Part shown: in pieces, positions 25,589-34,220 of the stretch
Position numbering within the stretch: the stretch's first letter is position 1
How the letters are laid out: the number at the start of each line of letters is the position of its first letter
Source: Candidatus Parcubacteria bacterium
GTDB taxonomy: Bacteria > Patescibacteriota > Saccharimonadia > Saccharimonadales > 2-12-FULL-41-12
Direction of reading: 5' to 3'
NCBI GenBank assembly: GCA_019347895.1
Contig: JAHWKM010000006.1
Location: forward strand, 1 to 57,110
Length of the DNA stretch: 57,110 bases
Notes under the pieces: model-generated
Told to the model about the DNA's origin: nothing
Database searches by the model: none
Seen by the model: the letters and a program-made list of their open reading frames with translations, nothing else
Program-made: the position numbers and the translations under genes

Positions 25589-26299
25589 ATGAGAGGAATC
25601 GAAAGTCTAAAAAAACCTGAGAAAAATACTCGGGAGCAAGCCTTATTAGCTATATTTGCGGCTTCAGTCGTTATCAATGGAGTGCAGTTTCTGCGAAACC
25701 GAAAACTTAATAAGGAAGCGCATACAGATACCCTTACCGGACTTTCTAACAGAAGAGGTTTTGAGAAAGCGTACAAAAAAATAGAAAGAAAGATGCCAGG
25801 TAATTTTGCGCTATTAGTAGTAGATGTTGACGGCTTAAAACAAGCTAACGATGAAGATAGCTATCAGGAAGGCGACAGGCTTTTAAAAAAGGTTACTAGA
25901 GTTATGCAGAAAAATCTGCGAACAGAAGATCCAAGCCGCCCGCCTGATGTTGTTTCAGTGTCACGTACCGGCGGTGATGAATTCGCTATCCTACTACCTG
26001 GAGTCAATAATAATAAAGATCTTGAAACAGTAAGATCCCGTTTGCAAAGTGAGCTTGACGACCAAAACGCCAGCGCTTCAATAGGAGAAGTTATTCATGA
26101 AGTAGGCATGACACAAGAAGATATGTTAGAAACAGCCGATAATCTGTTGCATATTAATAAAGAAGATCGGGCTCTTGCAGTGTGTACACCAGAAGAGATT
26201 GACAGAGCAGTACATATTGGTGTAACAGCTGAAGAAGGTCCGCCTTTACGCGCAGTACCGAAGATACTTAGTGCTCTAGATCGACAAGGACAAGCATGA
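25589..26299 (+). CDS. GGDEF-domain protein (putative diguanylate cyclase), N-terminal hydrophobic segment
   Basis: HTDTLTGLSNRRGFEKAYK ... VSRTGGDEFAILLPG; start ambiguous (track ORF from 25553). Confidence 0.85.
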   Translation: MRGIESLKKPEKNTREQALLAIFAASVVINGVQFLRNRKLNKEAHTDTLTGLSNRRGFEKAYKKIERKMPGNFALLVVDVDGLKQANDEDSYQEGDRLLKKVTRVMQKNLRTEDPSRPPDVVSVSRTGGDEFAILLPGVNNNKDLETVRSRLQSELDDQNASASIGEVIHEVGMTQEDMLETADNLLHINKEDRALAVCTPEEIDRAVHIGVTAEEGPPLRAVPKILSALDRQGQA

Positions 26300-26360
26300 G
26301 ATATAAGCTTGATGTATCTTTATTTAAGGCTGTGGTACTATTAATTAGTTAACAATTTGG

Positions 26361-26528
26361 AAATATGAAGAGCGCAGCCAGGGAACTAGCCCGATGACCT
26401 GCCAGCAACCATTCGACAAGCTCATGGCTTTCAGCCTATTTGTTGAAACGGTGCTAAATCTAGACCGTAATAAAAATTGCGGAAAGATATTTATTTTTTA
26501 AATCCTTTCCGCGTTAAAGAAAGGATTT
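26361..26528 (+). promoter_or_regulatory. SAM-I (S-box-like) riboswitch with expression platform upstream of metK
   Basis: P1 AAATAT/ATATTT; AGGGAACTAGCCCGATGACCTGCCAGCAACC and GGTGCTAAATC core; antiterminator GCGGAAAG/CTTTCCGC; terminator AAATCCTTTC/GAAAGGATTT overlapping the SD. Confidence 0.88.
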
Positions 26529-26532
26529 TTTA

Positions 26533-27651
26533 ATGCCCAATCATGCCAAATTATTTACAAGCGAGTCAGTTTGCGCCGGCCATCCGGATAAAATTTGCGA
26601 CGCCATCAGCGACGCCATCGTCGATGCGCTATTAGCCCAAGATCCGCACAGCCGGGCGGGAGTAGAAGCTGTCGCCGGAGCCAATCAAATCTGTCTATTT
26701 GGCGAAATCAAAACCAAGGCCGATATTGATTTTGAGAAGATTGTTCGTGATAAAGTGGCCGAGCTAGGCTACGCCAATCCGGCCTGGGGATTCTCCGGCG
26801 AATCAAGTTTTAGCAATGACGTCCACCAGCAGTCGCCGGAAATTGCGCTCGGCGTAGACCAAGACGGCGCCGGCGACCAGGGCATGATGTTTGGCTTTGC
26901 CTGCGATGAGACTCCGGAACTTATGCCGCTGCCGATAGCACTGGCGCACGCGCTGGCAAGAAGGATCGACGAAGCCCGCGAAAAAGGCCAGTTAAAATGG
27001 CTGCGTCCGGACGGCAAGGCCCAGGTAACCGTGCGTTACGAAGGGGCAAAACCAGTAGCCATTGAAAAACTTGTGGCCGCCGTAGCCCATGATGAAACGA
27101 TGACGGCCAAAGACGTGCGCGACGAAGTAATCGTCCAGATTTTCAAAACCGTATTAGATAAATATAAATTAAGCCTGCCGGCAGATGCGGACATAGTAGT
27201 TAATGGAACCGGTCTGTGGCACATCCCCGGCCCGGAGTCGGACGCCGGCTTGACAGGGCGCAAAATTGTGGTTGATACTTACGGCGGCTACGCTAGAGTC
27301 GGCGGCGGAGCGTTTTCCGGCAAAGACCCCAGCAAGGTTGATCGTTCCGGCGCTTACGCGGCCAGGTATATTGCCAAAAACATTGTGGCTGCGGGATTAG
27401 CCAGCAAATGCGAAGTCGGCCTGGCTTATGTCATCGGCAAACCCGACCCGCTGATGCAAACCATAGAAACCTTCGGCACCGCTAAAGTATTAGAGAACGA
27501 ATTGCATGATTTTAAAAAGAAATTAATCAATACATCAGTCAAAGGCATCTGCGAAACGCTGGATTTGCGCCGTCCGATCTATAGCCAAACCAGCGCCTAC
27601 GGCCACTTCGGCAAGCCAAACTTACCTTGGGAAAAACTCCACAAGCTTTAA
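26533..27651 (+). CDS. metK: S-adenosylmethionine synthetase
   Basis: FTSESVCAGHPDKICDAISDAIVDALL; GAGDQGMMFGFACDETPELMPLPI; GGGAFSGKDPSKVDRSGAYAARYIAKNIVAAG. Confidence 0.97.
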   Translation: MPNHAKLFTSESVCAGHPDKICDAISDAIVDALLAQDPHSRAGVEAVAGANQICLFGEIKTKADIDFEKIVRDKVAELGYANPAWGFSGESSFSNDVHQQSPEIALGVDQDGAGDQGMMFGFACDETPELMPLPIALAHALARRIDEAREKGQLKWLRPDGKAQVTVRYEGAKPVAIEKLVAAVAHDETMTAKDVRDEVIVQIFKTVLDKYKLSLPADADIVVNGTGLWHIPGPESDAGLTGRKIVVDTYGGYARVGGGAFSGKDPSKVDRSGAYAARYIAKNIVAAGLASKCEVGLAYVIGKPDPLMQTIETFGTAKVLENELHDFKKKLINTSVKGICETLDLRRPIYSQTSAYGHFGKPNLPWEKLHKL

Positions 27652-27737
27652 AATATTTCAGTGTTCTGCTTCGGACTAACGCTTGCAAAATGGTTCAGAT
27701 AGATATAATTTGGACATACTTGAAGGGATTATAGTTT

Positions 27738-28097
27738 ATGGCCAAACGCGCGAGGAATAATTGGGTAAGAACATTCTTCGACAAAAAGTCTGTGGAGAAA
27801 ATTGAAAATAAGCAAGGAATGGGACTTAGGGAAGTAGCGAGGAGGCGTGCTGAAAAAGAACGAGCTACTTGTAGGGAAGCGGGCAACTGCGGTATCGAAG
27901 CTTTTTGCGGACCGGCTACAATAATGTCAGAAGAACAATGGGGTTTAAACTTATTAGGAAATGACGATTCAGAAGAACATGGAGCAGTCATTGAAGGAAT
28001 GGAGGTAGGCTATAATTGTAACCAATGTTCAAATTCATCACCTGCATTTGCCCGAGTAACTAGAGAAATTGGAAACTTGTTAATAGACGACACTTAA
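27738..28097 (+). CDS. Hypothetical Cys-containing protein
   Basis: ATG ORF of 119 aa with multiple Cys (CREAGNCGIEAFC ... CNQC). Confidence 0.5.
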   Translation: MAKRARNNWVRTFFDKKSVEKIENKQGMGLREVARRRAEKERATCREAGNCGIEAFCGPATIMSEEQWGLNLLGNDDSEEHGAVIEGMEVGYNCNQCSNSSPAFARVTREIGNLLIDDT

Positions 28098-28152
28098 AAA
28101 CATTTTGGGCTAGTTTGGTTGGCGATGAAGTACTGAGGTATAATCTTGGTTA

Positions 28153-29079
28153 ATGATCAGCATATATCATAGCACCGCGAGGGCAAGAAAAATCGCGACT
28201 TTAGATGAGGCTAAGGCCGGCGCCTGGGTCCATGCCGTTACGCCCACCGAACAAGAACTCGACCGGCTTAGCCAGCAGTTCAATCTTGACCGGGATATAT
28301 TGCGTGATGCTATCGACCCCCATGAGGCCCCCCGCGTAGAAGTCAGTGATGGTACGACGTATGTTTTCGCACGTTATTGCCGCCCGGAAGATCCGGACAT
28401 TCCGACTGAACCGATGCTGATAATTTACACCAATAACAATATTATTACCGTAATGCGCAGCGACGACAGTGTATTGGACGACCTGATAAACGGCAACATT
28501 GAGGTCCTTACTACCCAAAAAACCAAATCATTCCTATACATATTCGCCCAGATTAACCGCTCATACCGCCAGCAGCTGCAAAAAATTGCCAAACAAATTT
28601 TACGATTCCGTTCGCAAATGCGCCAAAGAGAAGCCAGCAGCTCGGATTTATTGAAATTTATTGAGCTGGAAGAAGACCTAAACGAATTCTTGTCAGCCTT
28701 GCAGCCGCAAGGAATCGTTCTAAACGCGCTGGAGAGCGGCAAATACATGCGTCTTTACGACAACGACCGCGAGCTGGTGGATGACATAATGCTAAACACC
28801 AATGAGTTGATCGAACAATGTAAATCACGTCTTCGTTCGGTGGTAAATGTCCGCCAGGCTTATGACGTGATCGCCACCAACAACCTGAATAAAATTTTCA
28901 AGCGTTTGACTACACTGGCGATATTTTTGGCTATTCCCACTGTTATCGGGGGGCTTTACGGTATGAACGTCGAGCTGCCGCTTGCCGACCACAGGTACGC
29001 TTTTTACTTTGTCTTGTTGATTATTTTCAGCAGCGTTTTTATCACGGCCAAGATTTTCAGCCGCAATAAATGGCTCTAG
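28153..29079 (+). CDS. corA: CorA family Mg2+ transporter
   Basis: C-terminal TM pair and YGMNVELPLADHRYAFYFVLL (GMN motif). Confidence 0.93.
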   Translation: MISIYHSTARARKIATLDEAKAGAWVHAVTPTEQELDRLSQQFNLDRDILRDAIDPHEAPRVEVSDGTTYVFARYCRPEDPDIPTEPMLIIYTNNNIITVMRSDDSVLDDLINGNIEVLTTQKTKSFLYIFAQINRSYRQQLQKIAKQILRFRSQMRQREASSSDLLKFIELEEDLNEFLSALQPQGIVLNALESGKYMRLYDNDRELVDDIMLNTNELIEQCKSRLRSVVNVRQAYDVIATNNLNKIFKRLTTLAIFLAIPTVIGGLYGMNVELPLADHRYAFYFVLLIIFSSVFITAKIFSRNKWL

Positions 29080-29090
29080 GCCGCGCGTAG

Positions 29091-29119
29091 TTGTGAGAAA
29101 AACACTCTTATGCTATAAT
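29091..29119 (+). promoter_or_regulatory. Sigma70-like promoter upstream of typA
   Basis: TTGTGA (29091-29096), 17-bp spacer, TATAAT (29114-29119) with extended TG. Confidence 0.7.
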
Positions 29120-29140
29120 TACAGATAAGAAAGCACTTGT

Positions 29141-29170
29141 AAGCGCTTACCTGAGCAAAGCGCTTTTTTT
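29141..29170 (+). terminator. Terminator-like hairpin in the typA leader (candidate attenuator)
   Basis: AAGCGCTT acctgagca AAGCGCTT then TTTTT, ending 6 nt before the ATG. Confidence 0.6.
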
Positions 29171-29176
29171 AATGAT

Positions 29177-31000
29177 ATGAAGACTAACCAAGACCCGACG
29201 AAAATACGCAACATTGCTGTAATTGCTCATGTTGATCATGGGAAGACCACTTTAGTTGACGGTCTGCTAAAGCAATCCAAAACATTTCGTGACAATCAGG
29301 CAGAAATGAGCCAGGACCTGATAATGGACAGCGGCGATCAGGAGAAAGAGCGCGGGATTACCATCACCGCCAAGGTCACGGCCGTCCAGCACGGAGACTA
29401 TCGCATCAACATCATTGATACTCCCGGACACGCTGATTTTAGCGGTGAAGTCGAGCGGACGCTAAATATGGCTGATGGTTGCCTGCTGATAGTTGATGCC
29501 CAGGAAGGCCCGATGCCCCAGACTAAATTTGTCCTTGGCAAGGCGCTGGCCGCCGAGCTCAAACCGATTGTTATTATCAATAAAATTGACAAGTCCGGCA
29601 CCCGGATAAGTGAAGTAATAAACGAGCTGGACGATTTGTTTTTAGAATTGGCCGTCCACGAAGACCAGTTGCACTATCCGACATACTACGCCATCGGACG
29701 AGCTGGGAAAGCCTGGGAAAGCGTACCGGATAACCCGCAGGCCGAGGCGGATTTAGAGCCGATATTTGATGCCATTACCAAACATATTCCGGCGCCCAAA
29801 GTCGAAGCCCACGGGCCGTTTCAAATGCTGGTTACGGCACTGGCCTGGGACAATTTCAAAGGCAAATACGCGGTAGGCCGCATTACGCGGGGAAGTGTTA
29901 AGGCAGGACGTCCTGTAGCGCTTTGCAAAAAAGATGGCTCAATTAAAAAAGATAAAATTGACCTGGTATTTATGAGCCACGGCGTTTCCAGGTTTGAGGT
30001 CGACCAAGGCGTGGCCGGCGACATCGTGCAGCTGACAGGTTTGGAGGACGCCCAAATTGGCGAGACGATTGCCGACGGGGACAATCCCCAGGCGCTGCCG
30101 CTACTGGAAGTAGAAGCTCCGACTTTAAGGATTTACTTAGGTCCGAACACCAGCCCGTTAAAAGGCACGGAAGGCGAGTTTAATACCAGCCGTCAAATTA
30201 GCGAACGACTAAAGAAAGAACTGGAAATCAATGTGGGCCTGCAGGTAAAGGAAGACGGAATCGGCTTTTTAGTAGCCGGCCGGGGCGAGCTGCATTTGAG
30301 CGTGCTTATCGAAACCATGCGGCGCGAAGGTTTTGAATTTGAAGTCGGCCGGCCGCAAGTTGTTACTCGGGAGAAAGACGGCAAAATCGAAGAGCCTATA
30401 GAAGAATTAATAGTGGAAGTTCCAGCCGAGCATGTGGGCACGGTCCAGCAGGAACTGGGCTCCCGCCGGGCCACTTTAAAGGAGCAGTTCGCCAGCCCTA
30501 AAGGCGTCACCAAACTTATCTATGAATTGCCGACCCGCACTTTGCTAGGCGCCAAAGGCATCCTCACCACTAACACCAAAGGCACTGTTATAATGCATAG
30601 CCTCATGGCCGGTTATAAAACGCAGGGGTCGACCTTGCAGCAATTGAGGAATGGTGTGTTGATTTCTTATGAAGCCGGCACCACCACGCCTTATGCGCTG
30701 CAAAACGTCGAAGCCAGGGGAATTTGCTTTGTAGCTGCCGGTGTCAAAGTTTACGGCGGTCAAATAATCGGTCTCAATACCCGTTCGGATGACATGGAAA
30801 TAAATGTCTGCCGGGCCAAGCAGCTGACTAATATGCGTAGTACGTCAAGCGACGGCGTGGTACAGCTAACGCCGCCAACAATTCTTAGTTTGGAACAGTG
30901 CTTGGATTTTATAGAAAACGACGAGCTGCTAGAGGTAACGCCCCAAAATTTACGCCTCCGCAAAAAGGAGCTAGATCCTAATAAGCGCAAGCGAAGGTAG
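29177..31000 (+). CDS. typA: TypA/BipA ribosome-associated GTPase
   Basis: NIAVIAHVDHGKTTLVDGLLKQS; DSGDQEKERGITITAK; IIDTPGHADFSGEVER; INKIDKSGTR. Confidence 0.97.
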   Translation: MKTNQDPTKIRNIAVIAHVDHGKTTLVDGLLKQSKTFRDNQAEMSQDLIMDSGDQEKERGITITAKVTAVQHGDYRINIIDTPGHADFSGEVERTLNMADGCLLIVDAQEGPMPQTKFVLGKALAAELKPIVIINKIDKSGTRISEVINELDDLFLELAVHEDQLHYPTYYAIGRAGKAWESVPDNPQAEADLEPIFDAITKHIPAPKVEAHGPFQMLVTALAWDNFKGKYAVGRITRGSVKAGRPVALCKKDGSIKKDKIDLVFMSHGVSRFEVDQGVAGDIVQLTGLEDAQIGETIADGDNPQALPLLEVEAPTLRIYLGPNTSPLKGTEGEFNTSRQISERLKKELEINVGLQVKEDGIGFLVAGRGELHLSVLIETMRREGFEFEVGRPQVVTREKDGKIEEPIEELIVEVPAEHVGTVQQELGSRRATLKEQFASPKGVTKLIYELPTRTLLGAKGILTTNTKGTVIMHSLMAGYKTQGSTLQQLRNGVLISYEAGTTTPYALQNVEARGICFVAAGVKVYGGQIIGLNTRSDDMEINVCRAKQLTNMRSTSSDGVVQLTPPTILSLEQCLDFIENDELLEVTPQNLRLRKKELDPNKRKRR

Positions 31001-31058
31001 CCTTGCCAAATAATTATCTCAGGGCTAAAGTTATGTATGGAAGTGTGAGGCTTCCACC

Positions 31059-31090
31059 GATCCCGGCATCGCCGCCGGGATCATTGTTTT
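31059..31090 (+). terminator. Intrinsic terminator after typA
   Basis: GATCCCGGC atcgcc GCCGGGATC attgtttt. Confidence 0.75.
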
Positions 31091-31150
31091 GTAGGCCATT
31101 GCAGAGCAATCTGATAGTATGAGATAAACATAAAATCCGAAAGGAAAAAC

Positions 31151-32596
31151 CTGGCCCGACGCGAACTTTCCCGGCACTCTAAAAACAAATGGGTTATTTT
31201 ATCCGTGTTAGCCTTAGCTCAGTTCATGGTTGTGCTGGATATTGCCATTGTGAATGTGGCGCTGCCGTCTATCGCGGCTGATTTAAAATTTGCTCCCAAT
31301 AATCTTCAATGGGTAGTCACGGCTTATACCCTTACTTACGGCGGTTTTTTACTGCTAGGCGGACGGCTGGCCGATCTTTACGGACGGCGCCGGATTTTTA
31401 TCGGGGCAGCCGCGGCCTTCGCGCTCGCCTCGCTAGCTTGCGGCTTGGCGCAATCCGAAAGCGCGCTTATTATCACCAGAGCTATCCAAGGTTTAACCGC
31501 GGCCATAATGTCTCCAGCCGCATTGTCGATAGTGATCAGTGAATTTAAAGAAGGCAAGGAACGCAACCGGGCCATGGGAGTCTGGGCGGGTGTATCAGCT
31601 GGAGGTGCTGCAGTCGGAGTTTTATTGGGCGGAGTTTTGACCCAATATCTAAATTGGCGGTGGAATTTCTTTGTAAACCTGCCTATCGGGGCCTTTATTG
31701 TTTTCGCTGCGGTCCAATTGCTGCCTCACCGCATCGGCGAAGAAACTAAAAAGATAAAGCTGGATTTACTCGGTGCCATTTTGGCAACGGGCGGTCTCAT
31801 GTCATTAGTGTACGGATTGTCCAAGGCTCCTAATGCAGGCTGGAATTCGCCGACAGTTGTAGGGTTTATCACCGCCGCAGTTTTGCTGCTGGCAGTATTT
31901 TTGGTTAACGAAAAACGCAGCGAGCACCCATTAATGCCGCTTAGCTTATTTAGGATCCGGAATGTGCTTGGCGGCAACCTGACAGCCATGGCCGTAGCCA
32001 GCACAATTTTCTCTATGTTTTTCTTTATGACCTTATATGTTCAGGGTGTCTTGGGCTATTCACCGGTTAAAACCGGGCTGAGTTTCTTGCCGGTATCTAT
32101 AATTATCGGTATTACATCCGGCTTAGTGTCAAACGTGGTTAACAAGATTGGCTACAAGCCGCCTCTCGTAGCGGGCGCTGTCCTAAATGGCGTCGGTTTA
32201 TATATGCTTAGCCATATCAAGGTAGACGGGTCATACTGGCAAGATGTATTTCCCGGCCTGGCAATCTTTGCCGTCGGCCTGGGAATGACTTTTGTGTCAA
32301 TGACTCTGGCCGCTACAACAGGTGTTCCTAAGCATATTTCCGGATTAGCCTCCGGCGTACTTAATACCAGCCAGCAGGTGGGCGGTGCACTAGGGCTGGC
32401 AATACTGTCGGCTGTTTTTGTTTCGACCTTCAATTCGGATATTGCCAACCAGGTGCAGCCAGTAGCCGCCCAAGTACATGGTTACAGCAATGGATTGTTA
32501 GTCGGGGTCGGCCTAGCGCTGTCAGCCGTCGTCGTTTCATCCTTACTCATCAAGAACAATCAAGCCGGCACCAGCGAAGCTACGAAAAACGACTAA
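31151..32596 (+). CDS. MFS drug exporter, DHA2/EmrB-like; proposed CTG start upstream of the listed GTG
   Basis: MVVLDIAIVNVALPSIAADL; GGRLADLYGRRRIF; track ORF begins 31205 (GTG); frame is open upstream to a TAG at 31115. Confidence 0.85.
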   Translation: MARRELSRHSKNKWVILSVLALAQFMVVLDIAIVNVALPSIAADLKFAPNNLQWVVTAYTLTYGGFLLLGGRLADLYGRRRIFIGAAAAFALASLACGLAQSESALIITRAIQGLTAAIMSPAALSIVISEFKEGKERNRAMGVWAGVSAGGAAVGVLLGGVLTQYLNWRWNFFVNLPIGAFIVFAAVQLLPHRIGEETKKIKLDLLGAILATGGLMSLVYGLSKAPNAGWNSPTVVGFITAAVLLLAVFLVNEKRSEHPLMPLSLFRIRNVLGGNLTAMAVASTIFSMFFFMTLYVQGVLGYSPVKTGLSFLPVSIIIGITSGLVSNVVNKIGYKPPLVAGAVLNGVGLYMLSHIKVDGSYWQDVFPGLAIFAVGLGMTFVSMTLAATTGVPKHISGLASGVLNTSQQVGGALGLAILSAVFVSTFNSDIANQVQPVAAQVHGYSNGLLVGVGLALSAVVVSSLLIKNNQAGTSEATKND

Positions 32597-33012
32597 TCAG
32601 CCAGACAATTTTTGCACCAACCGCGGATTTCCAGCTGATGGTCGGTTTGTTTGCAATTTTGTGAACTGGCTAGTTTAGCGATTTCATTTTCTAGCGCGGA
32701 GTTTTCCGGTAGGTTCATGACTTGCCCGCAACGGTGGCAGGTAAAATGGTGGTGATGGTGCTGGAACATATCGCTCAGCTCGACCTTGGAATTCCAGCCC
32801 ATTTGCAGCCGCGCGATAATCCCCAGCTTCTCAAATGCAGTGATATTGCGATAAATTGTGGACCTATCGTGTTTCGGCAGCCTTTTGACAAGGTCTTTAA
32901 TGGACAGGGCAGGGGTTTTTTGCAGCGCTATAAAAAGCCGGAGCCGGGCCTTTGTCACGTAATGTTCATTCTTACGGAGAAGTTTTTTAAACTGCTTAAT
33001 CTCAACGTCCAT
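32593..33012 (-). CDS. Fur-family metalloregulator (Zur/Fur-like)
   Basis: HDRSTIYRNITAFEKLGIIARL; FQHHHHHFTCHRCGQVMNLP; CKNC C-terminal Zn site. Confidence 0.92.
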   Translation of the reverse strand: MDVEIKQFKKLLRKNEHYVTKARLRLFIALQKTPALSIKDLVKRLPKHDRSTIYRNITAFEKLGIIARLQMGWNSKVELSDMFQHHHHHFTCHRCGQVMNLPENSALENEIAKLASSQNCKQTDHQLEIRGWCKNCLAD

Positions 33013-33083
33013 GGCTTTTACTTTTATCTATTATCACAATTTATTCATTTTTGATTATTTAAGGTAAACTACTTTTTATTCTA

Positions 33084-33103
33084 ACAATTTGCGACAAAAT
33101 TGC
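33084..33103. promoter_or_regulatory. Putative Fur-family operator box 1
   Basis: aCAATTTGCGACAAAATTGc, near-identical to box 2. Confidence 0.65.
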
Positions 33104-33163
33104 AAATCGTACGATATTACGCCAAGGTTTGATGCATTATTAAAAAAGAATTGCATTTTTCTA

Positions 33164-33183
33164 GCAATTTGCGACAAAATTGC
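33164..33183. promoter_or_regulatory. Putative Fur-family operator box 2
   Basis: GCAATTT gcgaca AAATTGC dyad. Confidence 0.65.
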
Positions 33184-33215
33184 AATTTATACGCAGCAGA
33201 GATAAATTAATACAA

Positions 33216-34022
33216 GTGGCAGATTATATAGATGTAGCATTTTGGTCCTTGGCAGGCGGAATTATTTCTTTGCTTGGCGGTGCCATATTGCTTGCTAATA
33301 AATCAACCGCTAATAAGCTGGCGCAAATTTCCGCGCCTTTTGCGGCCGGCGCGTTACTGGGCGCGGCATTTTTTGACCTTCTGCCTGAGGCCGTTGAAAT
33401 AAATGCCGAGGGTGCTGCTTTTCGCTGGGCGGTGGTTGGCATTTTGCTGTTTTTTTTGCTGGAACATTATTTGCACTGGTTTCACCATCACCATGAACAC
33501 GTCGATAAAATAAAAAGGCCAAAAGCTTCGCTTATTATAATCGGTGATACGATTCACAACGCCATTGATGGGGTGGTTATCGGCGCGGCATTTGCTATAA
33601 GTCTTCCGGTCGGTATTGTCACGACAATTGCCGTCGCTGCCCACGAGATACCACAAGAAATCGGTGATTTCGGAATCTTATTAAAGAGCGGCTTAACAAG
33701 GATGCGCGTACTTATAATCAACTTTGCCAGCGCTCTCATCACTTTAGTGGCGGCGCTTTACACTTTTCATTTAGGGTCCAATGAGGCGCTGCCGCTGGGT
33801 GCTATTTTAGCTCTTTCGGCCGGACTATTTATATATATTGCCGCCAGCGACCTTATCCCGATCATTCACGAAGAAGCTAAGGGAAGACTCGGAAAATTTT
33901 CTGCCCTACTCCTCATACTAGGTGTTTTGGTAGTCGGGGTTGCCACCGACCAAGCCCACGAAAAACTCCCTGAAGAATCCCATGACCACTCAGAAACTAG
34001 CCAACACCAAGAAGCCGGGTAG
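33216..34022 (+). CDS. ZIP family metal (zinc) transporter
   Basis: WFHHHHEHVDK; IIIGDTIHNAIDGVVIGAAFAISLPVGIVTTIAVAAHEIPQEIGDFGILL; proposed GTG start 33216, since the track start at 33180 lies inside an operator. Confidence 0.88.
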   Translation: MADYIDVAFWSLAGGIISLLGGAILLANKSTANKLAQISAPFAAGALLGAAFFDLLPEAVEINAEGAAFRWAVVGILLFFLLEHYLHWFHHHHEHVDKIKRPKASLIIIGDTIHNAIDGVVIGAAFAISLPVGIVTTIAVAAHEIPQEIGDFGILLKSGLTRMRVLIINFASALITLVAALYTFHLGSNEALPLGAILALSAGLFIYIAASDLIPIIHEEAKGRLGKFSALLLILGVLVVGVATDQAHEKLPEESHDHSETSQHQEAG

Positions 34023-34220
34023 GCCGATTGCAAACAGTCGAAAGAAGCATATAATTATAGACAGGCTCTTTATAGAGCACAGGAATATTGGAAAGTTGGT
34101 TTCAGCATCAAGTGTCCAGGAGATTTATCTCTGACGACAGTCTTACTGATTCCAAGCCCCCATCAAAGAGCAGGTTTTTTAGCGAAGCCGCTCATTTTCA
34201 AACAAAATAGGATAAAACAC

